A DNA stretch of 64,000 bases from Dyella japonica A8 (GTDB taxonomy: Bacteria; Pseudomonadota; Gammaproteobacteria; Xanthomonadales; Rhodanobacteraceae): NCBI RefSeq assembly GCF_000725385.1, contig NZ_CP008884.1, forward strand, positions 124,001-188,000, read 5' to 3'. Positions 44,313 through 53,345 of the stretch are shown one piece after another (the stretch's first letter is position 1; each line of letters opens with the position of its first letter). Made by a program: the position numbers and the translations under genes. The notes beneath the pieces are model-generated. The model was not told the origin of the DNA. It did no database searches and worked only from the letters and a program-made list of their open reading frames with translations.

Positions 44313-45521
44313 TCACCCCGAAATCGCCAACCGCTCCGACTGATACAACCGCACCGTCGCCAGTACGGCGATCAAAGCGGCCACCAGGCTGCCGGCCAGG
44401 CACAGCCCGAGCTGCTGCGCGGTTACGCCATCGCCGCGCAACAGCTGCATGATGCCCAGGTGCTGCCCCAGCAGCGGCACGGCATACATCCAGCCCTGCG
44501 CCTTGATGGGCATGGTGGAGAGCAGGATGCTCGGCAGCACCGGCACGAACATCAGCAGCGACAGATAGGTCTGCGCCTCGCGGTAGCTCTTGGCGAACGC
44601 CGCCACCATCGACTGCAGTGCCGCCAGCAGGGCGATCAGCGGCACCATCAGCAACAGCACCTGGCCGCTGAAGCGCGGGCCTAGGTCAAGCTCCATGCCC
44701 AGCTTTTCGGTGGGAATGAACGGCCCGACCACGCTGAAGGCCAGCAAGCTGATCAACAGACTCGCCGCCGAGAACGTGCAGATCGCCGCCAGCTTGCCCG
44801 CGAGGATCTTCCAGCGCGGTACGGGATTGGCGAACAGCGGCTCCAGCGACTGGCGCTCGCGCTCACCGGCGGTGAGGTCGATGGCCAGGTACATGCCGCC
44901 GACGAACACGGTGAGCACGAAGAAGTACGGCAGGATGGAGAACATCAACGCCGCGCGTGCCTGCGCCGTGGCCTGGTCGCGCTTGGCGGCCACCACGGGC
45001 CAGGCAGTACTGGGCGACAATCCGCGCGCCACCAGTCGCATGGCGCCCTGCTGGCGCGCATAGGTTTCCACCACCTGCGTCACGCGCTCCACGGCGGCAT
45101 TGGCGTCGCGCTGCGAGGAGTCGTAGATCAACTCCACCTGCACCGCCTCACCCTTGCGCCAGGCCTCGGCGTAATCGGGCGAGATGCGCAGCACGACGTC
45201 GGCGTCCTGCTTGCGCACGGCCAGTTCGGGGTTGGCGATGGGCGCCTTGGGCACGATGCCCTCGGCCTTCAGCGCGTTGATGAGGTTGGGCGCGTGCTCG
45301 GCACCGATCACCGGCACCGGCAGGGGTTTCTCCGCCTTGTCGAACTGGCGGTTGAGTGTGACGTTGAGCATCATCACCAGGATCAGCGGCCCGAGCAGCG
45401 GGCCGGTGAGGAACGCACTGATGATGGTGCGGCGGTCGCGCAGGTTCTCCTTCACCTCCTTGAGGAAGACGGTGAGGAAGGCCCGCGTGCGGGCGACGGG
45501 CGTCATGGTTTTCATGTTCAC
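44313..45521 (-). CDS. ABC-2 type permease, NatB-like
   Basis: Inner-membrane subunit of 402 residues. One N-terminal segment (IISAFLTGPLLGPLILVMML), a periplasmic loop of about 150 residues (residues 50-200), then five or six segments (MFSILPYFFVLTVFVGGMYL and onward) including GERERQSLEPLFANPVPR, a conserved cytoplasmic loop of NatB/ABC-2 exporters. The GTG at 45521 overlaps the ATPase gene stop (GTGA) and has a GAGGGG site eight bases upstream; an ATG at 45515 is possible. Exported compound unknown (Na+, peptide or drug are family options). Confidence 0.9.
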   Translation of the reverse strand: MNMKTMTPVARTRAFLTVFLKEVKENLRDRRTIISAFLTGPLLGPLILVMMLNVTLNRQFDKAEKPLPVPVIGAEHAPNLINALKAEGIVPKAPIANPELAVRKQDADVVLRISPDYAEAWRKGEAVQVELIYDSSQRDANAAVERVTQVVETYARQQGAMRLVARGLSPSTAWPVVAAKRDQATAQARAALMFSILPYFFVLTVFVGGMYLAIDLTAGERERQSLEPLFANPVPRWKILAGKLAAICTFSAASLLISLLAFSVVGPFIPTEKLGMELDLGPRFSGQVLLLMVPLIALLAALQSMVAAFAKSYREAQTYLSLLMFVPVLPSILLSTMPIKAQGWMYAVPLLGQHLGIMQLLRGDGVTAQQLGLCLAGSLVAALIAVLATVRLYQSERLAISG

Positions 45522-46252
45522 GCGGCAAGCCCCTCTTCGGTGCCGATGATCTTCACGAAGGCATCTTCGAGGTTGGCCGCACCGGTCTGTTCGCGCAGCG
45601 CCTGCGGCGACTCGTCGGCCACCACGCGGCCGTTGGCGATCACCACGATGCGATCGCACAACGCAGCCACCTCCTGCATGATGTGGCTGGAGAACAGCAC
45701 GCAACGGCCCTCGCTTTTCAGGTGCTGCATGAACTGCCGCAGCGCGCGCGTGGCCATCACGTCCAAGCCGTTAGTGGGTTCGTCGAGGATGACGTTGCGC
45801 GGGTCGTGGATGAGCGCGCGTGCGATCGCCGTTTTCACCCGCTGGCCTTGCGAGAAGCCCTCGGTGCGGCGGTCGGCGATGTCTTCCATCTCCAGCGCCT
45901 TCACCAGCGCCTCCCGGCGACGGTCGATGACGTCGTCGGGCAGGCCATGCAGGCGCGCGAAGTAGTCGACGTTCTCGCGTGCGGTCAGGCGCTTGTAGAG
46001 CCCTCGCGCATCCGGCAGCACGCCGAGCTGGCGACGTACTGCCAGTGCATCGTCGGCGGCGTCGATGCCATCCACCAGCACCTGTCCGCGATCGGGCTTC
46101 ATCAGGGTATAGAGCATGCGCAGCGTGGTGGTCTTGCCGGCGCCATTGGGGCCGAGCAGGCCGGTAATCTCGCCGTCGCGCGCCTTGAAGCTCACGCCGT
46201 CCACGGCCTTCACGGCGCCGAACGCCTTGTGCAGATCCTTCACCTCGATCAT
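45518..46252 (-). CDS. ABC transporter ATPase, NatA-like
   Basis: Cytosolic ATPase of 244 residues with Walker A GPNGAGKTTT, the variant signature FSQGQRVK (usual form LSGGQ), Walker B NVILDEPTNGLD and the H-loop FSSHIMQEV. The FSQGQ/GxRVK form is seen in NatA-type exporters. The start at 46252 overlaps the stop of the TAP-type hydrolase gene (ATGA). Works with the NatB-like permease. Confidence 0.93.
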   Translation of the reverse strand: MIEVKDLHKAFGAVKAVDGVSFKARDGEITGLLGPNGAGKTTTLRMLYTLMKPDRGQVLVDGIDAADDALAVRRQLGVLPDARGLYKRLTARENVDYFARLHGLPDDVIDRRREALVKALEMEDIADRRTEGFSQGQRVKTAIARALIHDPRNVILDEPTNGLDVMATRALRQFMQHLKSEGRCVLFSSHIMQEVAALCDRIVVIANGRVVADESPQALREQTGAANLEDAFVKIIGTEEGLAA

Positions 46253-47826
46253 GGCGTCGCTCCGTTGAAATCGATGAACGTGGGCGTGGCTTGCAAGCGC
46301 TTGAGGCAGGTGGCGTCGAGCGCCTTCGGGTCGAGATCTTCGATGAAGTGCTTCACCACCTGCGGCGCGCACCCGGTATTGATCACATTGTGGCCTTGCC
46401 CGGTGAGCACGAAGTGGCGCGAGTTCGGCAGGTTCTTTGCCACCTGGTCGCCATAGCGCGGCGGCGTGACGGGATCGAACTGGCCGGAGAACAGCAGCGC
46501 CGGGGCATCCGTCTTCAGGGGCTGGTGGAAATCGGCTGGCCGCGTGCCCTTGGGCCAGACCGAACAGGTGTTGCGCAGCGTGTCGACCATGCGGGTGCCG
46601 AGGATGGTGTGCGCATCCGCGTCAGCCGGGGTGAGCAGGTCGGCGTCCTCGCTGCAGATCACCGACAGCTGCATGCCGCCATTCATGGTGTCGGAAAGAT
46701 CACCCGACAGCAGCTTGGCCTGCCCCAGCAGCGGTCCGACATCGCCATGCGCCGCCGCGTCGATGGACACGGGCAGCAGCGCGGCGGTCAGCGGCGAGTA
46801 CGCAAACATGCGCACCACGCTGGCCAGCGAATACTCGCTCAGGGTGCGTTGCACGCTCTGGTAGTTCTGTGGATCGCGGAAGCTCACCTTGTGCGGGTTG
46901 GCGCGCAACGCATCGCGCAGCTGGTAGAGCGTCTGGTACGGGTCGCTGAAGCGCTTGCGGCAGGCGTCGTTGGCGGTGCACTGGGCGAACTGCGCCTTCA
47001 GCGCGTCGTCGAGATTGCGCGCGAAGTCCTGCCCCAGCACCAGTTCGTTCGGCACGACGCCGTCCAGCACCAGGCTGCGCACGGCCTTGGGATAGTGCAT
47101 GGCGTACTGCTGCGCCATGCGCGTGCCGTAGGACACGCCGACCAGGTCGAAGGTCGGCGAGCCCAGCGCCTTGCGCACGTCTTCCAGGTCCTGCGCGGCA
47201 ATGGTGGTGGTGTAGTAGCGCGGGTCGGCCTTGCCTTGGAGCTGTTTGAGGCAGCGCTCGGCTTCCTGCTTTTGCCGCTCGGCGCCGGCATCGATGTCTT
47301 CGGAGCCGCCTTCCGTGCCCTCGCCCTCGTCCTTGCAGGTCAGCGGGTTGGAACCGCCCGTGCCGCGCTGGTCGAGCAGCACGACGTGGCGATGTGCGGT
47401 GAGCGGCTGCAACGCGGTCGACACGCCCGGCCACGACTCGGTGGCCGCCTGCCCAGGACCGCCAGCAAGCATCACCAGCATGTCCTTGCTGGCCACCTGC
47501 GCGCTGCTGCGGATCACCGCCAGCTTCAGGCGGATCTTGCGGCTGTTCGGATCATCGCGGTTCTCGGGCACGTCGAACGGCGCGCACCAGGCCGCCGTCG
47601 ACAAGCCGCTGTTCGGCTGGCCCAGTTCGCACGGTGCGAGGGTCAGCGAACCGAGTTTCCATGTCTGCGGGACCACGGGCGTGGATGGATGATCGACCGG
47701 TGCGATGGTCGCGGTGCCATCGCTGACCGCCTCACTGGTGGGCGGATGGAAATGTTTCCACCCCAACGCGGCCAGTCCAATGACCACCACGCCTATGCGG
47801 AAGGCCGTTCGGCCCTTGATTGCCAT
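46249..47826 (-). CDS. TAP-like alpha/beta hydrolase (S33 peptidase type)
   Basis: Protein of 525 residues with an N-terminal membrane anchor or signal (FRIGVVVIGLAALGW), so it acts outside the inner membrane. The fold shows HGGPG-equivalent LAGGPGQ (120-126), LLDQRGTGGSN, and the nucleophile Ser232 in GVSYGTR. The C-terminal TAP region has Asp in FSGQFDPVTPP and His in GQGHNVIN. Relatives release peptides from the N terminus of oligopeptides. It sits in one operon with the XRE regulator and the ABC exporter, which suggests a peptide-related system. Confidence 0.9.
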   Translation of the reverse strand: MAIKGRTAFRIGVVVIGLAALGWKHFHPPTSEAVSDGTATIAPVDHPSTPVVPQTWKLGSLTLAPCELGQPNSGLSTAAWCAPFDVPENRDDPNSRKIRLKLAVIRSSAQVASKDMLVMLAGGPGQAATESWPGVSTALQPLTAHRHVVLLDQRGTGGSNPLTCKDEGEGTEGGSEDIDAGAERQKQEAERCLKQLQGKADPRYYTTTIAAQDLEDVRKALGSPTFDLVGVSYGTRMAQQYAMHYPKAVRSLVLDGVVPNELVLGQDFARNLDDALKAQFAQCTANDACRKRFSDPYQTLYQLRDALRANPHKVSFRDPQNYQSVQRTLSEYSLASVVRMFAYSPLTAALLPVSIDAAAHGDVGPLLGQAKLLSGDLSDTMNGGMQLSVICSEDADLLTPADADAHTILGTRMVDTLRNTCSVWPKGTRPADFHQPLKTDAPALLFSGQFDPVTPPRYGDQVAKNLPNSRHFVLTGQGHNVINTGCAPQVVKHFIEDLDPKALDATCLKRLQATPTFIDFNGATP

Positions 47827-47838
47827 GGGTGCTCTCCC

Positions 47839-48072
47839 TCACTCCATTGGATGTCGCGAAACCGCAGGCGATGCCGCCTGCCATTCCGGTTCGAAGATTG
47901 ATTCGATGGACAGGCCGAACAGGCGCGCGATCTTGAAGGCCAGCGGCAGGCTCGGATCGTACTTGCCCGTCTCGATGGCGTTCACCGTCTGGCGCGAAAC
48001 GTCCAGGCGTTCGGCAAGGTCGGCCTGCGACCAGCCGCGATCGCCGCGCAGTTCACGGATACGGTTGTTCAT
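47839..48072 (-). CDS. Small XRE family transcriptional regulator
   Basis: DNA-binding protein of 77 residues consisting almost only of a Cro/C1-type helix-turn-helix (NRIRELRGDRGWSQADLAER, LDVSRQTVNAIETGKYDPSL). It is the YozG-like size. Its ATG overlaps the stop of the membrane-protein gene upstream (ATGA), and the hydrolase gene follows after 12 bases. It is the obvious candidate for binding the dyad at 48739-48760 and repressing its own operon. Confidence 0.92.
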   Translation of the reverse strand: MNNRIRELRGDRGWSQADLAERLDVSRQTVNAIETGKYDPSLPLAFKIARLFGLSIESIFEPEWQAASPAVSRHPME

Positions 48073-48692
48073 TCGCGGCGCGCACGCCAGGTCAGATAGC
48101 CGCGAACGGCGCCATAGATCAGGCAGAGTACCGGGTACGTCAGCAGCAGCACGAAGGTGCCGTCCAGCACGAGGATCCTCGATGCACCAAGGAACCCCAG
48201 CGCCATGCTCGCCACGCCGACCACCGCCGCGCTGACGGCGATGGCTTCCAGATGCTGGCGACGCTCCAGCTCGTCGCCGGCCAGAATGTGCCGCACGCAG
48301 GCAATGACGATCCACGCGATCGGCAGCATGGGCGACAGCACCAGCGCCGTCTTGAGCGCGCCGGGCGACATGCCCTTCTGCAGCGGCCAGGCGTAGAGCA
48401 TCACGACCATATAAATGAGGATCGCCGGCATGAACTCGCGCAGGTAACGGCGATCCACCGCGCGGCAGCGCTCGCGTATCAGCGCCCTGCTCGTGTAGAT
48501 CGTGAATGGCAGCCCGGCGATGAATACCACCAGCCCCAGCAGCTTCAGCAGCGCCCCATCCCGGATCATGAGCCAGAAGCTGGCCGCCAGCAGCGCATAC
48601 GCGAGGGCGACCGCACCCCAGCGGGCCCAAGTGGGCCACGCCTCCATGGGCGCGAGCCGACCGCCTTGGGTGAACCCCGTGGATGCGCTCAT
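48069..48692 (-). CDS. Multi-pass membrane protein, partner of XRE regulator
   Basis: Protein of 207 residues with about six hydrophobic segments (WGAVALAYALLAASFWLMIR, LLGLVVFIAGLPFTIYTSRA, AILIYMVVMLYAWPL and others). Its family is unknown to me, but small membrane proteins paired with a tiny XRE regulator are a recurring bacterial arrangement. I use the ATG at 48692, which leaves a short polar N terminus; the frame is open 18 codons further upstream into the operator region. First gene of the five-gene operon. Confidence 0.75.
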   Translation of the reverse strand: MSASTGFTQGGRLAPMEAWPTWARWGAVALAYALLAASFWLMIRDGALLKLLGLVVFIAGLPFTIYTSRALIRERCRAVDRRYLREFMPAILIYMVVMLYAWPLQKGMSPGALKTALVLSPMLPIAWIVIACVRHILAGDELERRQHLEAIAVSAAVVGVASMALGFLGASRILVLDGTFVLLLTYPVLCLIYGAVRGYLTWRARRE

Positions 48693-48738
48693 GGCACCCC
48701 ACCCGTCTTCCCGACCTGTTCCATGCCGCCTCCCGCCA

Positions 48739-48789
48739 CATGTCAAGCTGCCTTGACATGAAGCTAGTACTGCAGGCGAACCGTGTCAA
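48739..48789 (-). promoter_or_regulatory. Promoter and dyad operator of the XRE operon
   Basis: On the minus strand a consensus -35 TTGACA (48789-48784), a 17-base spacer and a weak -10 TAGCTT (48766-48761) face the operon. Immediately downstream, at the expected start point, lies a perfect 9-base dyad CATGTCAAG-CTGC-CTTGACATG (48739-48760). The half-site TGTCAAG occurs a third time at the -35 itself. This is a classic layout for repression by a small dimeric XRE protein such as the one encoded second in the operon. Confidence 0.62.
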
Positions 48790-49158
48790 GCAAACTTTAC
48801 ACGCAAGCCGTTTATCGGCGAGAGGTTCCGAAACTTGAGGGTGACGTTAATAGGATCATTCCCAAAATGTGACGCAATGTGCACATTCCCACCCACGCCG
48901 GGCGGCCCGAAGTGACCTTTCAGGGCTCACTGAATCGTCACAAAATTTTAACGACGATCTCTCATTTCTGCCTGCGCCGCCATTTCTTCACCTCCCTACA
49001 CCTTGGCACGGCCATTGCTTATCGCCCCCGGTAAGCGATCTGGCCACCGACCTGTACAGGCTCGGACCAGAAGCCGAAGGCGCCATGGGGGGCAGAAGCC
49101 ACTGTCCGGAAGCGCATAACGAACAGGTTTCATCCACACACGCTCAAAGGACATGGAT
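48790..49158. other. Leader of the fimbrial operon
   Basis: 369 bases, noticeably richer in A and T around 48800-48980 (GTTAATAGGATCATTCCC, ACAAAATTTTAACG). It must carry the pilin promoter, but I cannot fix a -35/-10 pair. A TGTGACGCAATGTGCACA stretch at 48868-48885 half resembles a CRP/Clp site. A frame of 97 codons at 48869-49162 lacks any coding character. Confidence 0.45.
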
Positions 49159-49740
49159 ATGAAGAAGCTTCTCCTCGCTGCCCTGGTTGCCTCCACCCTG
49201 GGCTTTGCGGGCCTCGCCACCGCCGCCACCCCGGTCGTCAGCAGCGGCACGATCACCGTGAACGGCAAGATCGTCTCCTCGACCTGCACCGTCACCGCGA
49301 ACGGCCAGCAGAACCCGACCATCACGCTGCCGACCCTGGACACGAACTCGCTGCCGGCTGGCGCTTCGGCCGGCTGGACCGCCCTCACCTTCTCGGTCAC
49401 GGGCTGCTCGGCTGTCACCAACCCCGCCGCGACCTCGCTGTCCACCTACTTCTCGAGCGTCAACGTCGACAGCACCACCGGTTACCTGAAGAACACCACC
49501 GCCGGCGGCAGCAACGTCGAAATCGTGCTGTCGAACTCGCAGACCGCGGCCCTGGGCGCCGGCAACGGCCTGGCCCTGAACGCCCCCGCCGGTTCGCAGA
49601 ACACCCCGGTGGTCGCCATCCCGGGTACGACCACCGGCATCGCTACGTTCAACTACTACGTGGGCTACGTTGCCGGCACGTCGGCCGCCACGGCCGGTGC
49701 GGTCAACACCACGGTCCAGTACGCGCTGAGCTATCAGTAA
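49159..49740 (+). CDS. Major fimbrial subunit (type 1 pilin family)
   Basis: Exported pilin of 193 residues with signal peptide (MKKLLLAALVASTLGFAGLA, ending TAA). The mature start has SSGTITVNGKIVSSTCTV, the pilin G-x-I-x-F/V-x-G-x-I...C motif, and a second Cys at TGCSAV for the disulfide. The penultimate Tyr in VQYALSYQ is the chaperone-contacting end. Start: an ATG at 49153 has no room for the ribosome site, while AAAGGA lies seven bases before the ATG at 49159. First gene of a pilin-chaperone-usher-adhesin operon. Confidence 0.92.
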   Translation: MKKLLLAALVASTLGFAGLATAATPVVSSGTITVNGKIVSSTCTVTANGQQNPTITLPTLDTNSLPAGASAGWTALTFSVTGCSAVTNPAATSLSTYFSSVNVDSTTGYLKNTTAGGSNVEIVLSNSQTAALGAGNGLALNAPAGSQNTPVVAIPGTTTGIATFNYYVGYVAGTSAATAGAVNTTVQYALSYQ

Positions 49741-49812
49741 GCGTTGCAATACCCGTGCTGCGGCCGCCCTGGCCGCAGCACTTCTCCCTCTGCAATCTCT
49801 CCGGGGTTTCCC

Positions 49813-50568
49813 ATGAAGCGTCCTCTCCGCGCCCTTTCCGCGGCGCTGCTGGCGGTTGGCTGCCTGGTTTCCATGACGGCAGCACGCGCCAACGTGATCA
49901 TTGCCGGTACCCGGATCATCTTTCCCGCCGCCGATGGCGAGGTCACGGTTCGCCTGACCAACCAGAACACCACGCCTGCGCTCATCGAGTCGTGGGTGGA
50001 CAACGGCGACCCGATGTCCACGCCAGACAAGGTGAAGACGCCCTTCCTGGTGACCCCGCCGCTGTTCCGCATGGAGCCGAACCGGGACCAGAGCCTGCGC
50101 ATCCTGTTTACCCACAGCGATCAGCCGCTGCCCACCGACCGCGAGTCGGTGTTCTGGCTCAACGTGCTCGAAGTGCCGCCCAAGCCCACCAGCCTGGAAG
50201 TGCAGAAGGCAAACACGCTGCAGATGGCGATCCGGTCGCGCCTCAAGTTGTTCTACCGTCCGGCCGGTCTTGCCGGCGATCCGGTCAAGGCACCGGGCGA
50301 ACTGACTTTCAAGGCCACCAGCGCTGCCGGCACGGCGGCGGTGGTGGTGCACAACCCCACGCCGTACTACGTCACGATCACCGAACTGCGCGTGACGACG
50401 GGCGGCAGCGCGCACAAGTCCGAGCCGGGCATGGTGGCGCCGATGTCTGACCTCACGCTGTCCGTGGCGGACCTCAAGCAGGCGCCGGCCGCCGGCACTG
50501 CCATCGAATACCACTGCATCAATGATTTCGGTTCGGACGTTGTCCTCAAGGGCGCCGTCTCGCCGTGA
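49813..50568 (+). CDS. Fimbrial chaperone (PapD family)
   Basis: Periplasmic chaperone of 251 residues with signal peptide 1-27. Two immunoglobulin-like domains: the first has GTRIIFPAADGEVTVRLTNQ and RDQSLRILFT with the family's conserved Arg, plus the FWLNVLEVPPKP signature; the second ends ADLKQAPAAGTAIEYHCIND. It donates a strand to pilins until the usher takes them. The stop overlaps the usher start (GTGA). Confidence 0.95.
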   Translation: MKRPLRALSAALLAVGCLVSMTAARANVIIAGTRIIFPAADGEVTVRLTNQNTTPALIESWVDNGDPMSTPDKVKTPFLVTPPLFRMEPNRDQSLRILFTHSDQPLPTDRESVFWLNVLEVPPKPTSLEVQKANTLQMAIRSRLKLFYRPAGLAGDPVKAPGELTFKATSAAGTAAVVVHNPTPYYVTITELRVTTGGSAHKSEPGMVAPMSDLTLSVADLKQAPAAGTAIEYHCINDFGSDVVLKGAVSP

Positions 50569-53345
50569 CGGCGCTGCACGCCACGACCCAGCGACGCACG
50601 TCCTGGTCCGTGGCGTGCCGTCGCGCATTCCTGAGTTCGGCCATCGCCGCCACGCTGGCTGGCGCGACTTTCAGTGCACACGCCCTGCCGGCGGCGGCCA
50701 ATGGCGCCGATCCGGCCGCCTCCGGCGGCTACGCCGACTTTGACCGCAGCATGCTGTCGGGCGCTGGCCAGAACACCACCGACCTGTCGCGCTTCGAGCA
50801 TGGCAACCCCGTACTGCCGGGCGAGTACGTCAGCGACGTCTACTTGAACAACGTGTGGATGAGCCGCGAGGCAGTGCGCTTCGCCGCACCCTCGGCGAAA
50901 GCGGACGCCGTGGCCTGCCTCAGCCGCAAGATGCTCGACCAGTTCGGCCTGCACCCCAAGATGGGCGACGACGTGGCCAAGCGCCTGGACGACCCGAACG
51001 GCTGCGTCTCGCTGGGTGAGTTGATCCCCGACGCGACGATGATCTTCGACATGACGCGACTGCGCCTGGACGTGAGTGTCCCGCAGGCCTACCTGGGCGT
51101 GATGCCGCGCGGCTACGTGAGCCCCGAGTACTGGGACGCCGGTACCACGGCCGGCCTGCTCAACTACAACTTCAACAGCTTCCACAGCAGCAGCCAGGGC
51201 GCCAGCCAGACCTCGTCGTACCTGGGCGTGAGCACGGGCCTGAATGTCGGCCTGTGGCACCTGCGCGAGCAGGGCACGATGACGTGGACGTCCGGGTCGG
51301 GCAACGTGCGCTCCCAATCGCACTGGCAGAACATCCAGACCTATCTGCAACGCGACTTGCCGTCGCTGCGCGCGGTGCTCTCCGTGGGCGACAGCTATAC
51401 CGACGGCGCAGTGTTCGACAGCTACGGCATCCGCGGCGTGCAGCTGTCGACCGATGACCGCATGCTGCCGCAGACGATGCAGGGCTACGCGCCGATGATC
51501 CGCGGCGTGGCGACCACCAACGCGCTGGTGAGCGTGCGCCAGAACGGCGTGCAGATCTACCAGACCACGGTGTCACCCGGCCCCTTCGTCATCAACGACC
51601 TGTACCCGACCGGCTTCGGCGGCAATCTCGACGTCACCGTGACCGAAGCCGATGGCCACACCACCAGCTTTGTCGTGCCCTATGCCTCTGTCGCGCAGTT
51701 GCTGCGCCCGGGCATCACGCGTTTCGACGTCGCGGCCGGCCAGTTGCGCGCCGCCGCCATCAAGGACCAGCCTGGTGTGGTGCAGGCGACCGTGCAGCAC
51801 GGCTTCAACAATCTGCTTACCGGCTATGCCGGCATCGTAGGCTCGCAGGGTTACGGCGCGGCGCTGATCGGCGCAGCCATCGACACGCACTATGGCGCCC
51901 TCGCCCTCGACGTGACCCAGGCTCAGGCGCATATCCCCGGCTACTCGACGCAGTCGGGCCAGAGCGTGCGCGTGACGTACAGCAAGATCATCCCCTCCAC
52001 GCAGACCAACTTCTCCGTGGCCGCTTACCGCTATTCCACCGGCGGCTACCTCAGCCTGACCGATGCCGAGCAGGCGCGTGACTACGTGCGCCAGGGCCGT
52101 GACGCGTTCGCCACCAGCGTGACGCCGGTGGTGCCCACCATCGACGGTGTGAATGCGTCGAGCGTACTGACGCCCGCCCAGCAGGCAGCGCTCAACGGCA
52201 CCACGCTCAATGCCGGCTCGTTGTTCACGGTGACGGGCGTGCAGCGCCAGCGCAGCAGTTTCACGCTGTCGATGAGCCAGCCGCTCGGCCCCATCGGCGG
52301 CTCGCTGTATGCGAACGTCTCCGTGCGCAGCTACTGGAACCGCAACGGCAACGACACGCAGTACCAGGTGGGCTACAACAACCATTTCCGTCGCCTTGCC
52401 TATGGCGTGTCGGCGACGCGCTCGGTCGACTCCACGGGCCATTACGACAACCAGTTCTTTGTGAACTTCACCCTGCCGCTGGGATCGACGCCGCATTCGC
52501 CCACGATGACGCTCAACCTGTCGCATGACGACCAGAGCGGTTCGCAGGAGCAGGCGATGGTGAGCGGCACCCTGGGTTCGGACAATCAGTACAACTATGG
52601 CGCGACCGCCTCGCACAGCTCCGGTGGATCCGGCAGCTCCAGCAACGCCGGCTCGCTGAGCGCGGGTTATCGCAGCCCGTATGCGGTCTTCTCGGCGACC
52701 TACGGCAAGGGCTCGGGCTACTCGCAGGCCTCTGTCAGCGTGAGTGGCTCGATCATCGCGCACCCGGGCGGCGTCACCTTCGGCCAGCCCATCAGCGACA
52801 CCGTGGGCGTGGTCTACGCCCCTGGCGCGGCCGGCGCCCGCGTGAACAGCAGCGGCGGCATCGTCATCGATCGCTTCGGCTACGCCATCGTTCCGTACCT
52901 GACGCCGTACAGCCTCAACACGGTGCAGATCGACCCGAAGGGCCTGCCGCTGGACGTGCAGCTCTCCACCACCAGCGCACAGGTCGCCCCGTACGCGGGC
53001 GCCGTGGTGATGCTGAAGTTCAAGACCGAGAATGGCCGTACCATCCTGATCCACTCGCAGATGGAGAACGGCGATGCACCGCCGTTCGGCGCTGAAGTAT
53101 TCAACGAGAAGAACGCATCGCTGGGCGTGGTGGGCCAGGCCGGCCAGATCCTGGTGCGCGGCGTCGAGCAGTCCGGCCAGCTCACCGTTCGGTGGAATGA
53201 TGACGACGGCCAGGCGCAGTCCTGCTCGTTCTCGTACCAGCTGCCGGCCAAAGACAAGAACACGCCGTCCAAGGCCCCGCAGCAGATTCAGGCAACGTGC
53301 GTCAGGCCCACCATGGTCGCGCAGGCAACAAGGAGTGGCTCATGA
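50565..53345 (+). CDS. Fimbrial outer-membrane usher (FimD/PapC family)
   Basis: Outer-membrane assembly pore of 926 residues. An unusually long N-terminal signal region (about 1-43, ending FSAHALP) precedes the N-terminal chaperone-binding domain (DRSMLSGAGQNTTDLSRFEH; LPGEYVSDVYLNNVW). A 24-strand barrel follows with SVGDSYTDGAVFDSYGIRGV and the plug region around 230-330, then the C-terminal domains (APYAGAVVMLKF, GQILVRGVEQSGQLTVRW) with a terminal Cys pair. Starts at a GTG coupled to the chaperone gene; the adhesin gene overlaps its stop (ATGA). Confidence 0.95.
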   Translation: MTALHATTQRRTSWSVACRRAFLSSAIAATLAGATFSAHALPAAANGADPAASGGYADFDRSMLSGAGQNTTDLSRFEHGNPVLPGEYVSDVYLNNVWMSREAVRFAAPSAKADAVACLSRKMLDQFGLHPKMGDDVAKRLDDPNGCVSLGELIPDATMIFDMTRLRLDVSVPQAYLGVMPRGYVSPEYWDAGTTAGLLNYNFNSFHSSSQGASQTSSYLGVSTGLNVGLWHLREQGTMTWTSGSGNVRSQSHWQNIQTYLQRDLPSLRAVLSVGDSYTDGAVFDSYGIRGVQLSTDDRMLPQTMQGYAPMIRGVATTNALVSVRQNGVQIYQTTVSPGPFVINDLYPTGFGGNLDVTVTEADGHTTSFVVPYASVAQLLRPGITRFDVAAGQLRAAAIKDQPGVVQATVQHGFNNLLTGYAGIVGSQGYGAALIGAAIDTHYGALALDVTQAQAHIPGYSTQSGQSVRVTYSKIIPSTQTNFSVAAYRYSTGGYLSLTDAEQARDYVRQGRDAFATSVTPVVPTIDGVNASSVLTPAQQAALNGTTLNAGSLFTVTGVQRQRSSFTLSMSQPLGPIGGSLYANVSVRSYWNRNGNDTQYQVGYNNHFRRLAYGVSATRSVDSTGHYDNQFFVNFTLPLGSTPHSPTMTLNLSHDDQSGSQEQAMVSGTLGSDNQYNYGATASHSSGGSGSSSNAGSLSAGYRSPYAVFSATYGKGSGYSQASVSVSGSIIAHPGGVTFGQPISDTVGVVYAPGAAGARVNSSGGIVIDRFGYAIVPYLTPYSLNTVQIDPKGLPLDVQLSTTSAQVAPYAGAVVMLKFKTENGRTILIHSQMENGDAPPFGAEVFNEKNASLGVVGQAGQILVRGVEQSGQLTVRWNDDDGQAQSCSFSYQLPAKDKNTPSKAPQQIQATCVRPTMVAQATRSGS

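Noticed and set aside
48868..48885. CRP/Clp binding site TGTGACGCAATGTGCACA
   Set aside because: Only the left half matches TGTGA; the right half and spacing do not fit TCACA at six bases.
48869..49162. 97-codon frame upstream of the pilin gene
   Set aside because: No ribosome site, no domain, atypical composition, and it overlaps the pilin start region; best read as leader DNA.
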